A stretch of DNA of 64,000 bases from Sphagnum compactum (GCA_965153455.1 OZ234498.1:7192001-7256000); one strand, 5' to 3'; shown: positions 13,075-27,166, counted from the first letter of the stretch. Numbers and translations are program-made. The notes: a model not told the origin generated them from the letters alone.

Positions 13075-14552
13075 CAGTAGCCTCCCGCCTAAGTATGCAA
13101 CTTGAACCTGGGAGGATTATGCGTACTTAGCCGATAGGTGCGCACTTTAGACGAATCACTTCCTAATCGCTTGATTCGGCTACTTGCTTCACGGAGAGGG
13201 AGCTGAAGTCAACAAATCCGATCTTGGATTGTTGGTAGCTTTAGACGACCTCGATTATTGCCCAATATGATCCTGAAAACGTCTACAATATGGATGAGAC
13301 CGTCCTGTTTTTTCGCTTACTACCGAGATACAGCCTTCTAATGCCAGATGAGGACATATCAACCACTAGAGGGAAGAAAAAATCCAAAGATCGGGTTTCT
13401 CTTATCGTGTGCGCCAACGCTGTGGGAACTCACAAAATTCCTTACGCATTGATCGGCAAACCGAAAGCACCTGCCTGTATCAAGGACCGCCAATGGCCTG
13501 TTCCATATTTCAGTCAAGTTAAAGCTTGGATGGACGTGGAAATGTGCTGGAAGTGGTTCAACGAAATGTTTCTTCCAGAAGTGAAAAAACGAACCGGACG
13601 TCGGGTCCTTTTGCTGTTGGACAATGCCCTCGGACACTTTGAGCTTTTGAATGCGACAATGTTAGGATCGTCTTCTTCCCCCCAAATTGCACAAGTTGGA
13701 AACAGCCCTGCAATATGGGCATAATCGCAGCTCTGAAGAAGAGGTTCAAATATCTCTATCTCAAGGATGTTCTTGACTTCTATGAATTGGATGAGGAGGC
13801 GAAACTTCGAAAGAAAATGCAAGGGCGGAGATTACGACGCGGTGCTGCTGGAGTTGCATACGAAAATCCAGCTCACTTGCTCGATGCTGCGAGTTATGTC
13901 AAACAAGCTTGGCAATCCGTGTCACCAAGCTCTATCAAAAATGTATTTATCAAGGCGAAAATAATGACATTAGAAGTCGATCAGGAAGCAGTGAACGAGA
14001 TCGAGGATTTAGGGACCGAAGTTGCACAACCTATCGCAGCTTTAAATCTTTCTGTTGGGCAAAACGAGCTTGAAGAATTTGTTCATGTCAACGATGAAAA
14101 CAGTGAAGAATTCACAGCTGCAGTTTTGGAAGACGTTGAAGAGCTTTTGGAGACGATGAATATTGCTGAAGAGAATCTGGACGATGACAATGATGATGAC
14201 ATTCTTACCTCTCAAGCATCAGATTCAGGTTTAGGATACATCGTTGTATTTAAGGGATTTGAGTCACTTTATAAGCAAGTTGTTGATATAAAGGATCAAT
14301 TGCTGTGCTCCGAAGTTCAAGAAGACGCTGAGGAAACATTCGATGATCTTAGAAAGTTGTTTGAATCGTTTCAAAGTAAGGTCCGGGCTGTCACCTTGAA
14401 AGCTAAACGCAAGAATCTTCAAAACTTGCACCAAATGACAATCCATGACATGTTGAACTAAATAAATCTGAACCCTATTTTTTCGAGAAAATAATGCGTA
14501 CTTTACCGGGATGCGTATTTAAATGGGTGCGTACTTAGGCGCGAGGCTACTG
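13075..14552 (+). mobile_element. Pogo/Tigger-like DNA transposon (Tc1/mariner superfamily), 1478 bp, intact ends
   Basis: The left end is CAGTAGCCTCCCGCCTAAG and the reverse complement of the right end is CAGTAGCCTCGCGCCTAAG, with one mismatch; similarity runs on into TATGCA against TACGCA. Both ends abut TA (13073-13074 and 14553-14554), the TA target duplication of this superfamily. CAGT ends are typical of pogo and Tigger. A second, internal GCGTAC motif recurs near each end (about 13110-13150 and 14485-14540). The single gene inside is broken, so this copy is not autonomous, but the ends could still be mobilised in trans. Confidence 0.9.
13195..14463 (+). pseudogene. Tigger/pogo DDE transposase, N-terminally deleted, frameshifted, catalytic Asp lost
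   Basis: The DDE_1 core is clear: YNMDET with the first Asp (13285-13300), KKSKDRVSLIVCANAVGTHK, VPYFSQVKAWM and the second Asp in LLLLDNALGH (about 13610-13635). Near 13640-13655 the reading frame shifts by one; after it come RIVFFPPNCTSWKQPCNMG and a long acidic tail to the TAA at 14459-14461. Two faults stand out. Only about 200 bp separate the terminal repeat from the DDE core, so the CENP-B-type helix-turn-helix is missing apart from a short HGEGAEVN-like remnant. The third catalytic Asp (QPxDxG) reads Asn (QPCNMG, AAT). An in-frame stop also lies just before SENVYNMDET. The C-terminal acidic region is usual for the family. Confidence 0.88.
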
Positions 14553-14554
14553 TA

Positions 14555-17500
14555 AGGTGGAAAGCTTATTTTTTTAACTTCTTGTTTTTTCATTATTCCT
14601 TTTCCTTCTCACTTCAAAGATGATTTCTAAAGCTTGAGGTAGCCTCCCATAACATGTTAAACCACTCAATTGAAATACATATGATGAAGATATGATGAAG
14701 ATATCAATAAGTGTTCAATCATAGGCAAGTGATCAATGATGAACATGTTTACCCTATTGTTTACCCTACCTAAACTAATGTTTCTTGGCCAAATATTTAA
14801 TTATTTTAGAAAATAAGGATCTGCAGTTTCAAATTTAATTTTCCCAAAATTCAACAAAAGAAAAATAAATATGCAAAATACATGTTGTGTCAAGGAATTT
14901 TTTTGTGGCAAATTTTTTTCATTTTGCTTTTTTAAAAAGCCCTGAGCAACATGGAAGGGAACATTCTAAAAATTTTCTCAAAGAATCATCACATTTTGAG
15001 GAAGAAAGTTATGAAATCATCAAACTCTAAAAGATTTGGGCAAATTTCTAGCTTTTTTTTCTTTTGAAATCATTCTAGTGGTTTGCATAGATGTAATAGA
15101 TTTGCTACTACTCTAGGGTAAATGGTATCCCCCATTGAACATCACCTAGTAACCGAACATTGATCTAATGCAAACCAACATTGATGAATGGTCACACACA
15201 TGCCGATCAAGGTTCAAGAAGGTCATATGATCGAACATTTGATCTTGAAAAATTTACGTTTGATTTTGAAGGTTTTGAAAGGGAATGTTATTTTTGTGTG
15301 GAATCATGGGGATGGGAAAATTTTAATATTAAAAAACTTATAGTCATTATTATATCTAAAATATGTTTGGTGATGGGAAAGGAACAACACATTTTTATGC
15401 ATACATCACAAAGTTCTAAGGCCACCAATTGTTACCAATTGTCATGCAACTTTTGGGTGTGGGCCAAGTGTTAGAAAAATCTCCAAACCCCTATTGAATA
15501 TTAACCCATGTATATGCATGTAAAGTGATTTTTTTCAAACTCACCCCTATCTCATACCCGGCCTTCTCAATTAGAAGAGACAAATTGCAAGATGAGTACA
15601 TCAAACTTTCAAACCAAGGATCTACATGGCAAATCAAAAGAAAGCTTGGATAATTTATTTCTTGTTCAAGGGGTTCATACCTTTTTTCAAGAAGTCTATT
15701 TTGGGTGGAGTGTCTTTCACCAACATGCATTTGTCAGTTTTAAATGGGCATGATAATCATGTTACCATCCCACACATCACATGCTCTACAACCATTAGAT
15801 GTTTTCTTGTTTTAAGTAAATAAACATTTAGAAAGGTTAAGGACATAGTTTTGTTTAAAAACAATCACATGGAATTGTCAATATAACCTTGTCTGGGTGG
15901 ATAAATTAGGCTTTAGAACAATCACTCACAAATACAAATCAAGTCTAAATTTAGGGCTACAAGTATATGACCTTTCAACCCCACGACAACGAACAACAAG
16001 AATTGACCCTCAAATATATACATTGCAATAAACACCATTGGCCATGGAAGTGATGATGATTACACAACATATAAGGAAGCTTATCATAATCAAGATCTAG
16101 GGAAGGAAATTGTTGCCACAAAATTTTGGCATATAGTTGAAACAGTTCAACAAATAGTAGTTAAAGATCTTCATTACTACGGAAATATGCCTTAGAGCCC
16201 TACCATGATTGAAAAATAACCACAAGATATTAGTGTTGTAAACCTAAATGAAGATAATCTTAAGATTTCATAGAAAATTCAACTTCGAAATTTGACCTAG
16301 GAATCCATGTCTTTGCGCTCACGGTTTTGTTTGCCTAGCTATAAGATAAACAAAAGGAAAAAAAACCATTAGTTGATTATTCTTAATCACATGTTGTGAC
16401 ATTTGTTAAAAACTTAGATATGCTAAAAGAGAAAACAACAAATAAGACAATTATAAAGGAAATTAAAGAAGGAAGGTGAATGGAAAATGTTTACAAATAA
16501 TTCAAAAAAACATAGTTGAAGATTATAATAGTTTTGAAAATGTTGTTACCACAAAAGTTAGAATTTGGTGGATAGGATGATCTTACACATATTACTATTG
16601 ATTTTCAAATCTTAAAGTAAATTAGAAAGTAAACTAGATTTCAGCCATATGTTTAAAAGTGAATAACTATTTTGAGAACATTGGTCATTGTTTTCTTCAT
16701 CCATCCCAATGATGAAAGTTCTTATTGCCAAATAATTTTATGCTTAGAATGGTCCTAATGTGTAGTTGGAGATTGAATTGCAATTTTTTTTTAAAATTGT
16801 TTATTGGTGAGGATAGAGGAATTTGGACACCATGAAAACAATTGGCATCCCCAATACGTACCAAGTTAAAATCATTATCTACATTCTCAAAGGTTCAATT
16901 TGATGTATTTTTGCCCAAACCATGCATGATGTCGTAGCTATGGATGACTTTGAAGTCCCTATGGAATCAACATTTCAGAAGTACATCAAAAGTAGGGATT
17001 GCAATTGTGGAAGTCTCAAAAAAAAAAAAAAACATAAGTTCTTTATTTTATTGTTGATCTCTATGTTACTTGAAATCTTCAATTTCAGGGATTTCATTAC
17101 TAATCTCTATATTTTTTTATTCATCATACTACATTCTAAAGGTAATGAATTAATTGAAATTTTGGGAAAAGTACATCCTGATCTTGAATATCTACATTAT
17201 TTCCTGATCATGCTCTTAGAACTCATGCCATCCTTGATGACATAGTTTTGATTCTGGACCTCAATATTCATCCAAGTTTTGGGAATGGTGAAGGCCATTT
17301 TCTTAAGTCCTTTGCTTGCAGAAACAAATTGGCAAATGAAGTGGCTTGACAAGTCTACAACAATTATTTTTGTTTTGTTTAGTTTGTTCATAATTCAGTA
17401 TTGAAAATTCATGCAACATCAACATTATATTTTGCATTCATATGTTGGAAACATTTATACGAAGGGTTTTGGATCAAGACCTGACATATAAATAAATGTA

Positions 17501-18087
17501 CATACACTTAAAAACTCAAAGGAGGTTGAACCCCCACAAATTGTTCCGCTGCTTCTGAAGCTCAAAGAAAACATGTAGCCCTTCACCTAGCTTCCAACGC
17601 CAAAAACTTGGTCAATTTGGAAAAGGAATGGGGAAGATATGGGGTGTTTGGCATAAGGGGGTTCTGTATTCAGTGATGCGTGAATTAAAACAGATTAGGA
17701 TTTTGAGCTTAAAATCTTTGATCATTGCATCTTTTGATTACTGCATCTTCTTCTGATCGAGGAAGTTTTGCATCTTTTGATTGTTTACATCCTTTAATCA
17801 AAATAAGTTTGATGCAACTAGGGCTTTACAAAACTTCCTTGTGTCAACTAGGGCTGAGGAGAATACATAGACTCCTGTAAAAAGCTTCGAGAATTAGAAA
17901 ACAATGTCTTTTAACTGTTTGCATGCTGAAGATGATCCAGCACTGATCAGTACATTTTGCATATAGCTAAATATGCAGCTCAACTAACTGAGAGTACAAA
18001 TTATTGGTCAGCAGCTGAATGTCTACAATGTTTTTTGTCTCCTACAATATACAAGCGAATGGAATAAAGGGTTCTTGACTGGATGCC
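14555..18087. other. AT-rich intergenic region; no supported gene
   Basis: About 3.5 kb of AT-rich DNA with short open frames (for example 15181-15474 and 16922-17245) that show no family motif. It may contain old transposon debris that I cannot identify. The last few hundred bases are probably the 3' UTR of the topoisomerase II gene. Confidence 0.5.
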
Positions 18088-21000
18088 TCACAAATCATCA
18101 GAGAAATCAAGATCCTCACTCTCACTCTGGCTCTCGCTCTCACTCTCCGCCTTCTTCTCATCCTCACTGCTGTCACTAAGTACATACTGTGTAGGTTTCC
18201 TGCTTGCGCGCTTGGGTCGAGCCTCAACAATCACTTCAACAGCCTTCACTGCAATCTCATCTTTCTTTGCCATCACAGCAGCACTTTTCTTGTTGAATGG
18301 AGAATCCCTCATCCTGCGGACCTTGTTGACTGGGGAAGGTGTGTCATGAATCAGTTTCTCTTGTTTTCCTCCTACCTTCTGGAGTCTCTTCCTGGCTGGG
18401 GGTGCTTCACTGACCATTGGAATGGCCCTCTCTGTGTCTGATGACAGGATCTCCTCTGAGAAGGACAGAGCGCTGTGTTAGCTAAAAACTCTTGTAGCAA
18501 ACTGCAAATACTCCAAATAATCCAAGGCAGCAATTAAGAACAGAAGGTCTTTTGTCTTCCAGTTGGTGGAGTTTACCTGGTGCAACAGTAGGTGGGGGAA
18601 CCTTGGCATTGTACAAAGCAACTCGATCTCTAAGACTGGTGGTGAACAACTCATCTTCGCTATCTTCCAGTTCCTGTGCAGCCAATGAGTTCAGTCAAAT
18701 TCTCACCCTTGCATATAAACTATGGAAACTAAGACACAACTTGTCGAAAGAAAGCTTCTGGCTCAGTAGCATCACCATTGCTGAGGCACCAATGTTTATG
18801 ATCCAATCTTCCTGAGAATTCATATTGGCAAGCACATTGGTACAACAAAATAAGTACCATGACAGGCTTGGTAACTTTCTTGGCAGCAGCCTTGGCTCGT
18901 GGCTTAGGGATTACAGTTACATCTTTCTCTGCAAGACACAAACACAAATCACCGACCATTCCAGCAATAACAATTCTATGCATCTCAATACTGCTCAATA
19001 ATAATTTCAACATTCAAAAGAGCATACAACTGCTGAGGCCTCCACATATTAATGTGCCCCTGGCTAAAAAAAAATCCGGATGGTATAGGGACAGTAGCAC
19101 ACTCTGTGGTACAGGCTTGCTGGCAGCCATAACTGCTGGAACTACTGGACCTGCCTCCACATCCTCTGTCACGTCAGCATCTGGCTTCTTATGTTTGGGA
19201 TCCTTCTTGGGTGCCTTGGCAGCAGCTCTTTTGAAAACATGCGAACCTTCCTTTGCTTCATGCTTAGCCTCATAGGCCTCATCTTTTGCTTCCTCAGCTT
19301 CCTGGGCCTGCCGTCCACAACATGACATACACATGTAAGGAATACACTGTGTTCTTGATCCATTGTCTCAAGAATCCAGACAAGAAATAGTTTTTTTGCT
19401 TGTCGTATGTTCAGACTTAGGGACAGAATTCCAGTGCAGAAAAAATGATCCACATACATCCAACTGATTGATGAAAGTATCAAGGTCCCGCTCCCACAAT
19501 GACTTGGGTGTGGCTTTCTTGAGTGTCTCTACATCATCCTCCATTTTGTCTCGTTGTTGCCGCAATTGCTCAACTTTCTCAAATGTGAGTGTCCCGATTG
19601 GCATTGAGAGGAGATACTCATAATCTCCTGCTTTCACACCCCCTTTCACTTTTTCTTCCTGTTCTCCAACATCCAGAAGGGATTCAGTTATGTGATTGAG
19701 TTGCACCATCAATTTAAGGAACATGTTTTAATCATGCAACCAGTGTACAAGTTTATAAAATTTGTCAAATCTGAATTCACCTGTTCTGATGTATCCTCCC
19801 CCTCTGCAGGGACTGGATCAGCCCCAACAACAGGGGGGTCAAGAGACTTGGATTTCTTTGGGAAGGGGGTGAAGCCCTTCGCCTTCAAGTCAGCCAACAG
19901 ATCTGCACGCTTACGGTTGTTCACAATAATCTCCCCACGTACAACTCCAAGGATGAACCGCACCTTGTTGTCGACTTTCAGAAGCTCATATTGCAGATTC
20001 TCCAGTTGGACAGCCTAAAAAAAGATTGCATGTGCAACAAATATATGCAGAAGAAATCTGTGAGACAGTGTTGTACTCATCAACATGAGTTTAAACAAAG
20101 AGATGGCATCAAAGCTTTGCAAGGATAACACACAGCAGGTGAGGATTATCACCTTTCTCTTGACATAAAGCTCCAGGCGCAAGATGTAAAACTCCTCAAG
20201 AACTGTGAAGATGAGGTCAAGTTCCACCACAGAACATACTCCAATGACATCTACTAGACATCCCGTCTCATAATATCAAAGACATATCAAATAGCAAGCA
20301 ACCCCTAGCCCCACACCATGTATGTTCTCTCTGCAATGATCTTTCCAATCTGGGTCAACAAATTGTTAGAAAAGGGATACTTTGCTCTGGTGTGTCATAC
20401 TTCTTGATCAATCCTCCAGCATCAAATAAATGCATGTTGCTGGTACTAATTGTGGTGGTGAGCTTGAATTTCTTGATCAAACCCTCTGCCAGTGCTATTG
20501 CCATATTCTCCTCCGAGAGCAAAAGCTCAAAGTGAACCTTTGTATCAGTGTTGTGCTCCCGGAAGTCCTACAAAGTTAATTTATATCAGCTGAAGTAACA
20601 AACCCACACAGAATATACAGGTGTTCATAATAAAAACCAACCAAAGATCCTGTTGTGCTTAACGACCCCATAAAATTAGCTAAGAGGGAGGCTACATCAA
20701 AATGTTCTTCACCTTTATGAAGGGTTCTTTGTTCTTCTCAGAGACTGTCATCATAGTCTCAAGGAACTCCTTGTAGTCCTGAGTCCATTTGCGCACTGGA
20801 AGCTCTGAGATCTTGAGTGTGGTGTCATCCACCTGCTCAACTATACCTGTGATGGTGTATGTCAAGCCAGTATCTTTTGTGGCTGAGAGCTCAATTGTAC
20901 CCTAAAATCCATAAGCCACAAAATCAAAACCCAAACTCAGCTCCAGTTCTTCTGAAAGGAGTATAACAACTTGAAATCAACACAGTAAAGCTGAAAATCT

Positions 21001-24000
21001 TCAGAATGGAGAATAACTCTTCTTAATGATCCTAATCAAATCTTCCAGAATACAAAGTCTGAGCATCTTGTACCTTGAAACCTTTGTACCATGGATGCAT
21101 GGGTTCCATAGGCTCATCTTTGAGGAGATGGTGGAGGTTGGCTACAATATCACGGGGGTTGTAATTGGGAACAAAGGAACTCCAGCCTGTGCCTATACCT
21201 TCACTCCCATTGACCAGCACCATGGGTATGATTGGTGCATACCTGCAAATTACAGAGATTCAGATATTCAGATGCTGTACACAGGAGGTACAAGACTAAG
21301 ATCTGCAAGAAGTTCGGAAGACAACCATGCTATGTGCACAAGCAGCGAAAGGAAAAATTACAAACCATGTGGGTTCAATAGATTGCCCATCCTCTTTGAG
21401 ATAGTCCAGCAGAACATCATCAGCCTGAACAAACAGGGCTCTAGTAATTGGCGCCAGACATGTGAAAATGTATCGAGCACTCGCATGATTCTTCCCACCC
21501 TGCATGTCCATATTGTTGATAAGTCAAGCCAGTCTCATGGAACCGTCTACCTGAATGTCATAGCCCATTACTAAGTGGTATACATAAACCACTTACATGT
21601 ATGTCACATATGAGGATATACCAGTCTGCTCCTGGTATTTGGGTCTAAGACTGATTTTTGGCTGGTATGAGGTAGGTATGTCCCTGATATCGAAAGCAAT
21701 ATTCAGCAGTAGTAACTGTTGATCACAGCTCTGGGGTTATGTAGCTGGTTTTTGTATAACTTAATATAAGCAGGTTCATCTGCAGGGGTCCGGGGTCCTT
21801 GCAAGCTGCCAGTTGTGAGTCCAGCAGTAACAAAGAACAGGCAGTTTCATCATGATGAACAGTAACTGTTAACCTTTGTAATTTACAAGAGTGGACTATA
21901 CTACAAATTACATTTACTACATAAAATGGACCATTGGTATCAGGACATTGAAAATTGGACATAAATATCTTGCCTGATCACGATTGCCAAATTGACCATG
22001 AGGAAAGAGCAGGTTGATGTTGTTACTGCCCACAAAATTCTGGGCCATTCCAATGATGGTGCTTGCCAAGCTCTGCTCTCCATGATGATATGCTGAGTGC
22101 TCTGACACATAACCTGAAAATTGTGCAACCTGTGAACAAAAATACAGCAGTTAGAATTGTTGAAACATTCCCAAATTTGGGCTCCCAAGAGGCTGATGGG
22201 CACAGTTCATGCTTACCTTAGCCTGTGTCACAAAATTTCTCTTGAAAGCACAGAACAGAATCTTCCGCTGGCCTGGCTTCAGCCCATCCACCATTGAGGG
22301 AATTGAACGTGACAAATCAGCCATGGAAAACAGAATCAGCTCCCTGTTCACAAAGTCACTATACTTGATAACTTCCATAGTTTGATCCAGAAATGTCCCT
22401 GGCTGCAAACAACCAAACAACAGGCAGAATAAGCATAAAACATGGTTTCTATAACAATTTTCAAACAAGCACATACTAATGAAGCAATGGGAAACACTAC
22501 CTCGTAGTGTCGCAACCAGGTTTTCCGAGCCTCCACTTTCTTCTTGCTGAATGCCATCTCAATTGCATCACCATCATCTTGACTTTCCCAATGAAAATCC
22601 TTTTTGTGCTTTGACAAGTCACGGAAGTACTCCTTTCCTTCCTTGGCAGTAGAGGTACCCAGACCCTGAAAGGTTTCAGACATCCTCACTGAGCTATTCT
22701 TCACTACACTAACACAATGAGTTTCATGTGCACCTTCACAAGATCAGCACAGTAAAAGATCACCAGAGAAGTACGAGCACACCTTATAGTACTTTATGGT
22801 CCACCCTTTTGTCTCACCGTTCAGAGATTCCTTCCATGACTCATACTCGGGAAGTGTATAGAATGACAAAACTCTGTTCTTATTCGTTGCCTGCACAGAC
22901 AAAATCCCATTTTGTTAACAGGGTCTAGAATTCCAGAAAGAATTCTGCCAACCACCAGACAATGAACAGATGACCTTGCAAAGCATGCTTTAGGGTCAGA
23001 ATCAGGAGATACCTTCACAATGGGAGTAATGAACTCCACAAGGAAGGAAGGGATTTTGAGCAGTGATGGCCAAAAGGAGTGGATAAAATTGATTAACAGC
23101 CCCTTGATATGGGACCCATCATGATCCTGTAAAACCCCCCCCAAAGTTAGCACCTAAATGCAGGAACAGAGCAGAGTACAGAAGTTCACCCAAAGTACAA
23201 TATTATGTTAAGATGCTGGTATAATTGAGCACAACACTCACTGGTGAGAGTACAAAACCTGATCTGTCATGATCATGAGGTGACCATAGCGTAAGCTCTT
23301 TGTACTGTCATAGTCTTTGCCATGCTGCAGCCCAAGAATGCGCTTGATGTTGTTGATTTCTGCATTTTCCATGATCTGCTTGTGGCTTGCCTCTCGCACA
23401 TTCAGCAGCTTTCCCCTCAGTGGAAACACTCCATACTTATTGCGCCCAACAACGCTGATACCACTCATCTGCCATAAACACAGCAAATAGTTGAACCTGG
23501 AATGTCAACATTATCTTACCAAAGCATTGATCTTTCTCAGGTTGCTTCTCATACATCAAATTCGAATAGACTTACAGCAAGCGCTTTAGCTGAGTCACCC
23601 TCAGTAAGGATCAGAGTGCACTGCTCAGAACCTCTACCACCGGCATCATTAGCATCATCAAGCTTTGGTATGCCAGTGATGCGCTGCCTCTTGGTACCAT
23701 CATTCTTCTTCAACTCCTTACTTTGCTTGAAGTCTGCCCAGGTCAGTACACTCTCCACCACCCCAGACTTTGTCACTGCAATAACCCCATCACCCAACAT
23801 CAGCAAAGTTTCCTTGGATGAGGACCACTGTTTTTTCCTTATTGTGTAAAAAAACTTAAATGCAGTGATCGGGTTTCAGATTTTGGGCTTAGGGTATGAT
23901 TTTAGGCTTCACCGCAACTAGGGAGGGCTGTACAGTGCATAGTCCTTGTTCCAAGCAAGTTAAGTATTCAATTTGTAGGGTTTAGGGCTTCTTGCCTGAT

Positions 24001-27000
24001 CTGTGACTCCACAAACATAATTTATTATTTGAAAATTTTCACTACTAAACACACCTTTCTCAGTCTGTTAAGTGTGTCTCATAGTGGCTAACATATGCTA
24101 AAACAAATGTGAGTTCGAACTCCCTGCAGGTATACTGCCATGACCAAAAAGACAGCATGTATACAAAGTAGGTGGACCAAAAGGGATGTGTAAGTAGCTG
24201 AGTGCCAAACATGATTCATTCATGAGATGACAAGTACCAATATTCCAAACACATACCCTTTGGCAGAATTTCCAAAACAGAATGCTTCAGCACAACTGCT
24301 GCCACGTACCTTTCTTGAGGAACTCTTCTGAGAGCTCACACTTGGACCCAAAGCTTCCAGCTCGGCTTGTGAGAGTCTCCTTTGTTTGAGAGTCAAAAGT
24401 GGGATTGTCAATCAGAGCATTGACAAATACCCACATGTGATTCTTAATCTGGAAAGGCTTGACACCTGCAGTTTTGTTTTTCTTATTCACCACTCCTAGA
24501 ATGTGGTTGACAATCTGGTCAGTAACATACTGTACATGTGTTCCTCCCCTGATTGTAGCAATGCTGTTGCAGAAGCTAACCTGCCACCCAAATGTTTTGC
24601 AGCTTTTCAAACTTTTCAATTGCAAAGTTGACACTCAAAACAGAACAATAGCAATGGACCAGAGTCACCAAAGGATGATCATACCTGGTTGAATTGGCCA
24701 TCACTGAGACTCACACAAACTTCCCAGCGATCACTCACTTTCTCATAGATCCTGCAGCAGCAGAAATCAAAACCTTAGACCATGGAAGCTTCCCTGAAAT
24801 GGAAATGTCAAGCAGTTGATGCTTCCCTTAATGTTTCCCTGAAATGAGAATGTCAAGTGGTTAATACTCTTACAATGAAAATGGAACACATCTACATGAT
24901 TGCAGAGAGAAAAACTCAAAAATAACAGTCTGTACAATGAGTGCAGTCATAACCTCATGAGAGTTACTCATGAAGCATCAGATTGTCAGCTTCATTACAA
25001 ATAGCAGTTATGAACTGTCATGACTATCCACAGACAGTAGCAGGGAAGGCAGAAATTGAGCACTAAAACCAAAATAGTGTGTCAAGAACAGATAGACTCA
25101 GTCATGATGCTGGCAAGCACTCAACAGAAACAGCTGGAACACTAGATTAATGCCTGAAAGGAGGGTCTTAAGACAATGGTACCTCGGAAGTGGTTCCTCT
25201 CTGGTGTTGTTCGCAACAGAGAGGTAGAGGCCAACATAGTCCTGGAATGATTTGATGGGGAGGCGGGTGCCATTGAGTTCCACTTTCACCGTTTTGCCAA
25301 GGCAGCCCGCAATATCCATCACACGCTTGCTCATCAGTGCCACAACATCATCCTCCAGGTAGGTCATGTTGAACTTGGCTAGGTCAGGTTTGAAGGTAAC
25401 CTTTGTCCAGTTTTCACTTGCCTTGCACTTGGTGATGACTGGTTCACTCTTGTTAGTCATGTTGTCAGTGAAAACCTGACCAATTCACACACAATTCCAT
25501 AAGTAACACAATAAAGCATGCAACAAAATGCAGCAACCTTGGTTCCGGATTGTGCAATGGCTAACCTGCTTGTATTGTCTGAGTCGCTTTCCATCGGCAG
25601 TTTCTATACTGAACTCGGTGGAGAAGATATTGGCTAGCTTTGCTCCATAGCCGTTCCGACCTCCAGTGGTCTTCTTCTCAGCATCATTGTAGTTACTGCT
25701 AGTGAGGAGATGACCAAAGATCATCTCTGGGACATACACGCCTTCTTCTTTGTGAACCTCAACAGGCACTCCATCCCCATTGTTGTAAACACTGATTCTG
25801 TTCTGCTCCACATTAATTTCCACCTGCAGCCCACAACAGATTTCACATAAAGCTAAACCCAGAGTGGAGGTGAAGTCAGAAGTGACAGCAAAGGATATCA
25901 CAAACTGGGGTGCAAAGCAAAGGTGCAGAGCCACATCAGCAAAGACACAGGCCAAGCTCATGCTCTACCAAAGATCCTGATATCAGGTATCATCCGAAGA
26001 GGCTAAAGTTATCTTCCATAAGCCAGGACAGGCTCTTGGTGTTGCTTGTCTCAAGGCACATGCAGGATTATCTGCTGTAAAGAATGAGAAGGAGCATACT
26101 CTAACAGCCTTGTTGACTTCTCACAGTGAAGTATGTGTTCCTTTTGGCTTTCTCAATTCCAGACATATTGTGCAACAGCACAATCCATGCATTACATGTT
26201 TCAAGAAAATAGAAAACAGGACAACAAAGGCAACAGGCAGACTGTCTTCACATCCCAGAACCAGGGAAACAGGTTGAGGAAGTACCTTTACACAATCCAT
26301 GGAAGGGTCTCGCTGTTTGTTATCAGCAGCATTCACAAGAATTTCGTCGAAGATCTTGTACAGACCTGGAACAAAGGTGACATTTCGGTAAACCATGTTG
26401 TCATTCTCGTACACCCACAGAGCCTGTGTATGTTTCTCAATGCTTCCCACATAGGTGTCTGGCCGCAGCAGAATGTGCTCCAGTTGTGTCTTCTTTTGGT
26501 AAGTCTCCTCGATGGTTTTATCGTTGTTGTTTGCCTGTACAATGTTGGCATCAGAATCAAATTCTGAGCGCGGCTGAAGAGGTGCCCTGGAGACTACCTT
26601 TGTAGGCTTGCTGCCGACCTTCTCATTCTCACCTCCAGCTTTACCCTTGGTTATGACCATCTCGTTCTCAATTCCAACTTTCGTCTTGACAGGAGCCTTC
26701 TCCTTCTCAACTCCAGATTTCGCCTTGGTGACCTGCGAGCAATCACCAGAATAAAAAAATAGCAACATTCAATCTGCATGCTCCAAACACATCATTTCAG
26801 CAAATCAAAGACTCTCCAGCAATACCCCTCATTAGGGTTTCATGAAGCTGCCTCACAAACAATCTAACCTCCATTGTCACCACAACCTAAAGAAACAAAA
26901 GAAAACAAACAAACAAAACTGCAGCGGAAAGCCGGTGCGTAGAAACGAACAAGAGAATCAAACAACGAAGACGGGAGATTGTGCTTCCGACTACGACAAA

Positions 27001-27075
27001 ATTTATCAATAGCACACAAACTTGTGAAACCAAAACCCGGAAGCATAATAATATCGCAAATGGAAAACATACCAT
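18088..27075 (-). CDS. TOP2: DNA topoisomerase II, complete, about 1460 aa in 24 coding segments
   Basis: ATP-dependent type IIA topoisomerase that passes one duplex through another for replication and chromosome segregation in the nucleus. Segments on the minus strand: 27075-27073 (ATG only), 26732-26286, 25823-25566, 25475-25183, 24751-24685, 24580-24310, 23775-23576, 23468-23259, 23126-23013, 22890-22783, 22665-22501, 22402-22217, 22129-21974, 21499-21366, 21242-21074, 20901-20713, 20567-20381, 20202-20153, 20014-19781, 19658-19458, 19307-19103, 18928-18858, 18673-18577 and 18455-18088. The sum is 4383 nt, closing in frame, close to the usual plant length. Motifs: GHKL ATPase [22 protein letters not shown] and [18 protein letters not shown] loop [40 protein letters not shown]; catalytic Tyr in [17 protein letters not shown]. 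The C-terminal tail is Lys/Ala- then Ser/Glu/Asp-rich, as in the family. The intron after 21974 starts with GC. Borders of the last four exons are less certain. Confidence 0.95.
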
Positions 27076-27166
27076 GGTGATTTCCGCAGGGCAGAAAACA
27101 CGAACAAACGCTCGAAATCGTCGCTCCGATGCGCTCCGCTCCGCTTCTCCCCCAGGCAAATTCTCC

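Noticed and set aside
17641-17670. MITE-like end (GGGGTGTTTGGCATAAG)
   Set aside because: No matching inverted end or target duplication was found nearby.
18729-18810. Open block between two C-terminal topoisomerase II exons
   Set aside because: Not needed for the frame, no family motif, and the total length is already right without it.
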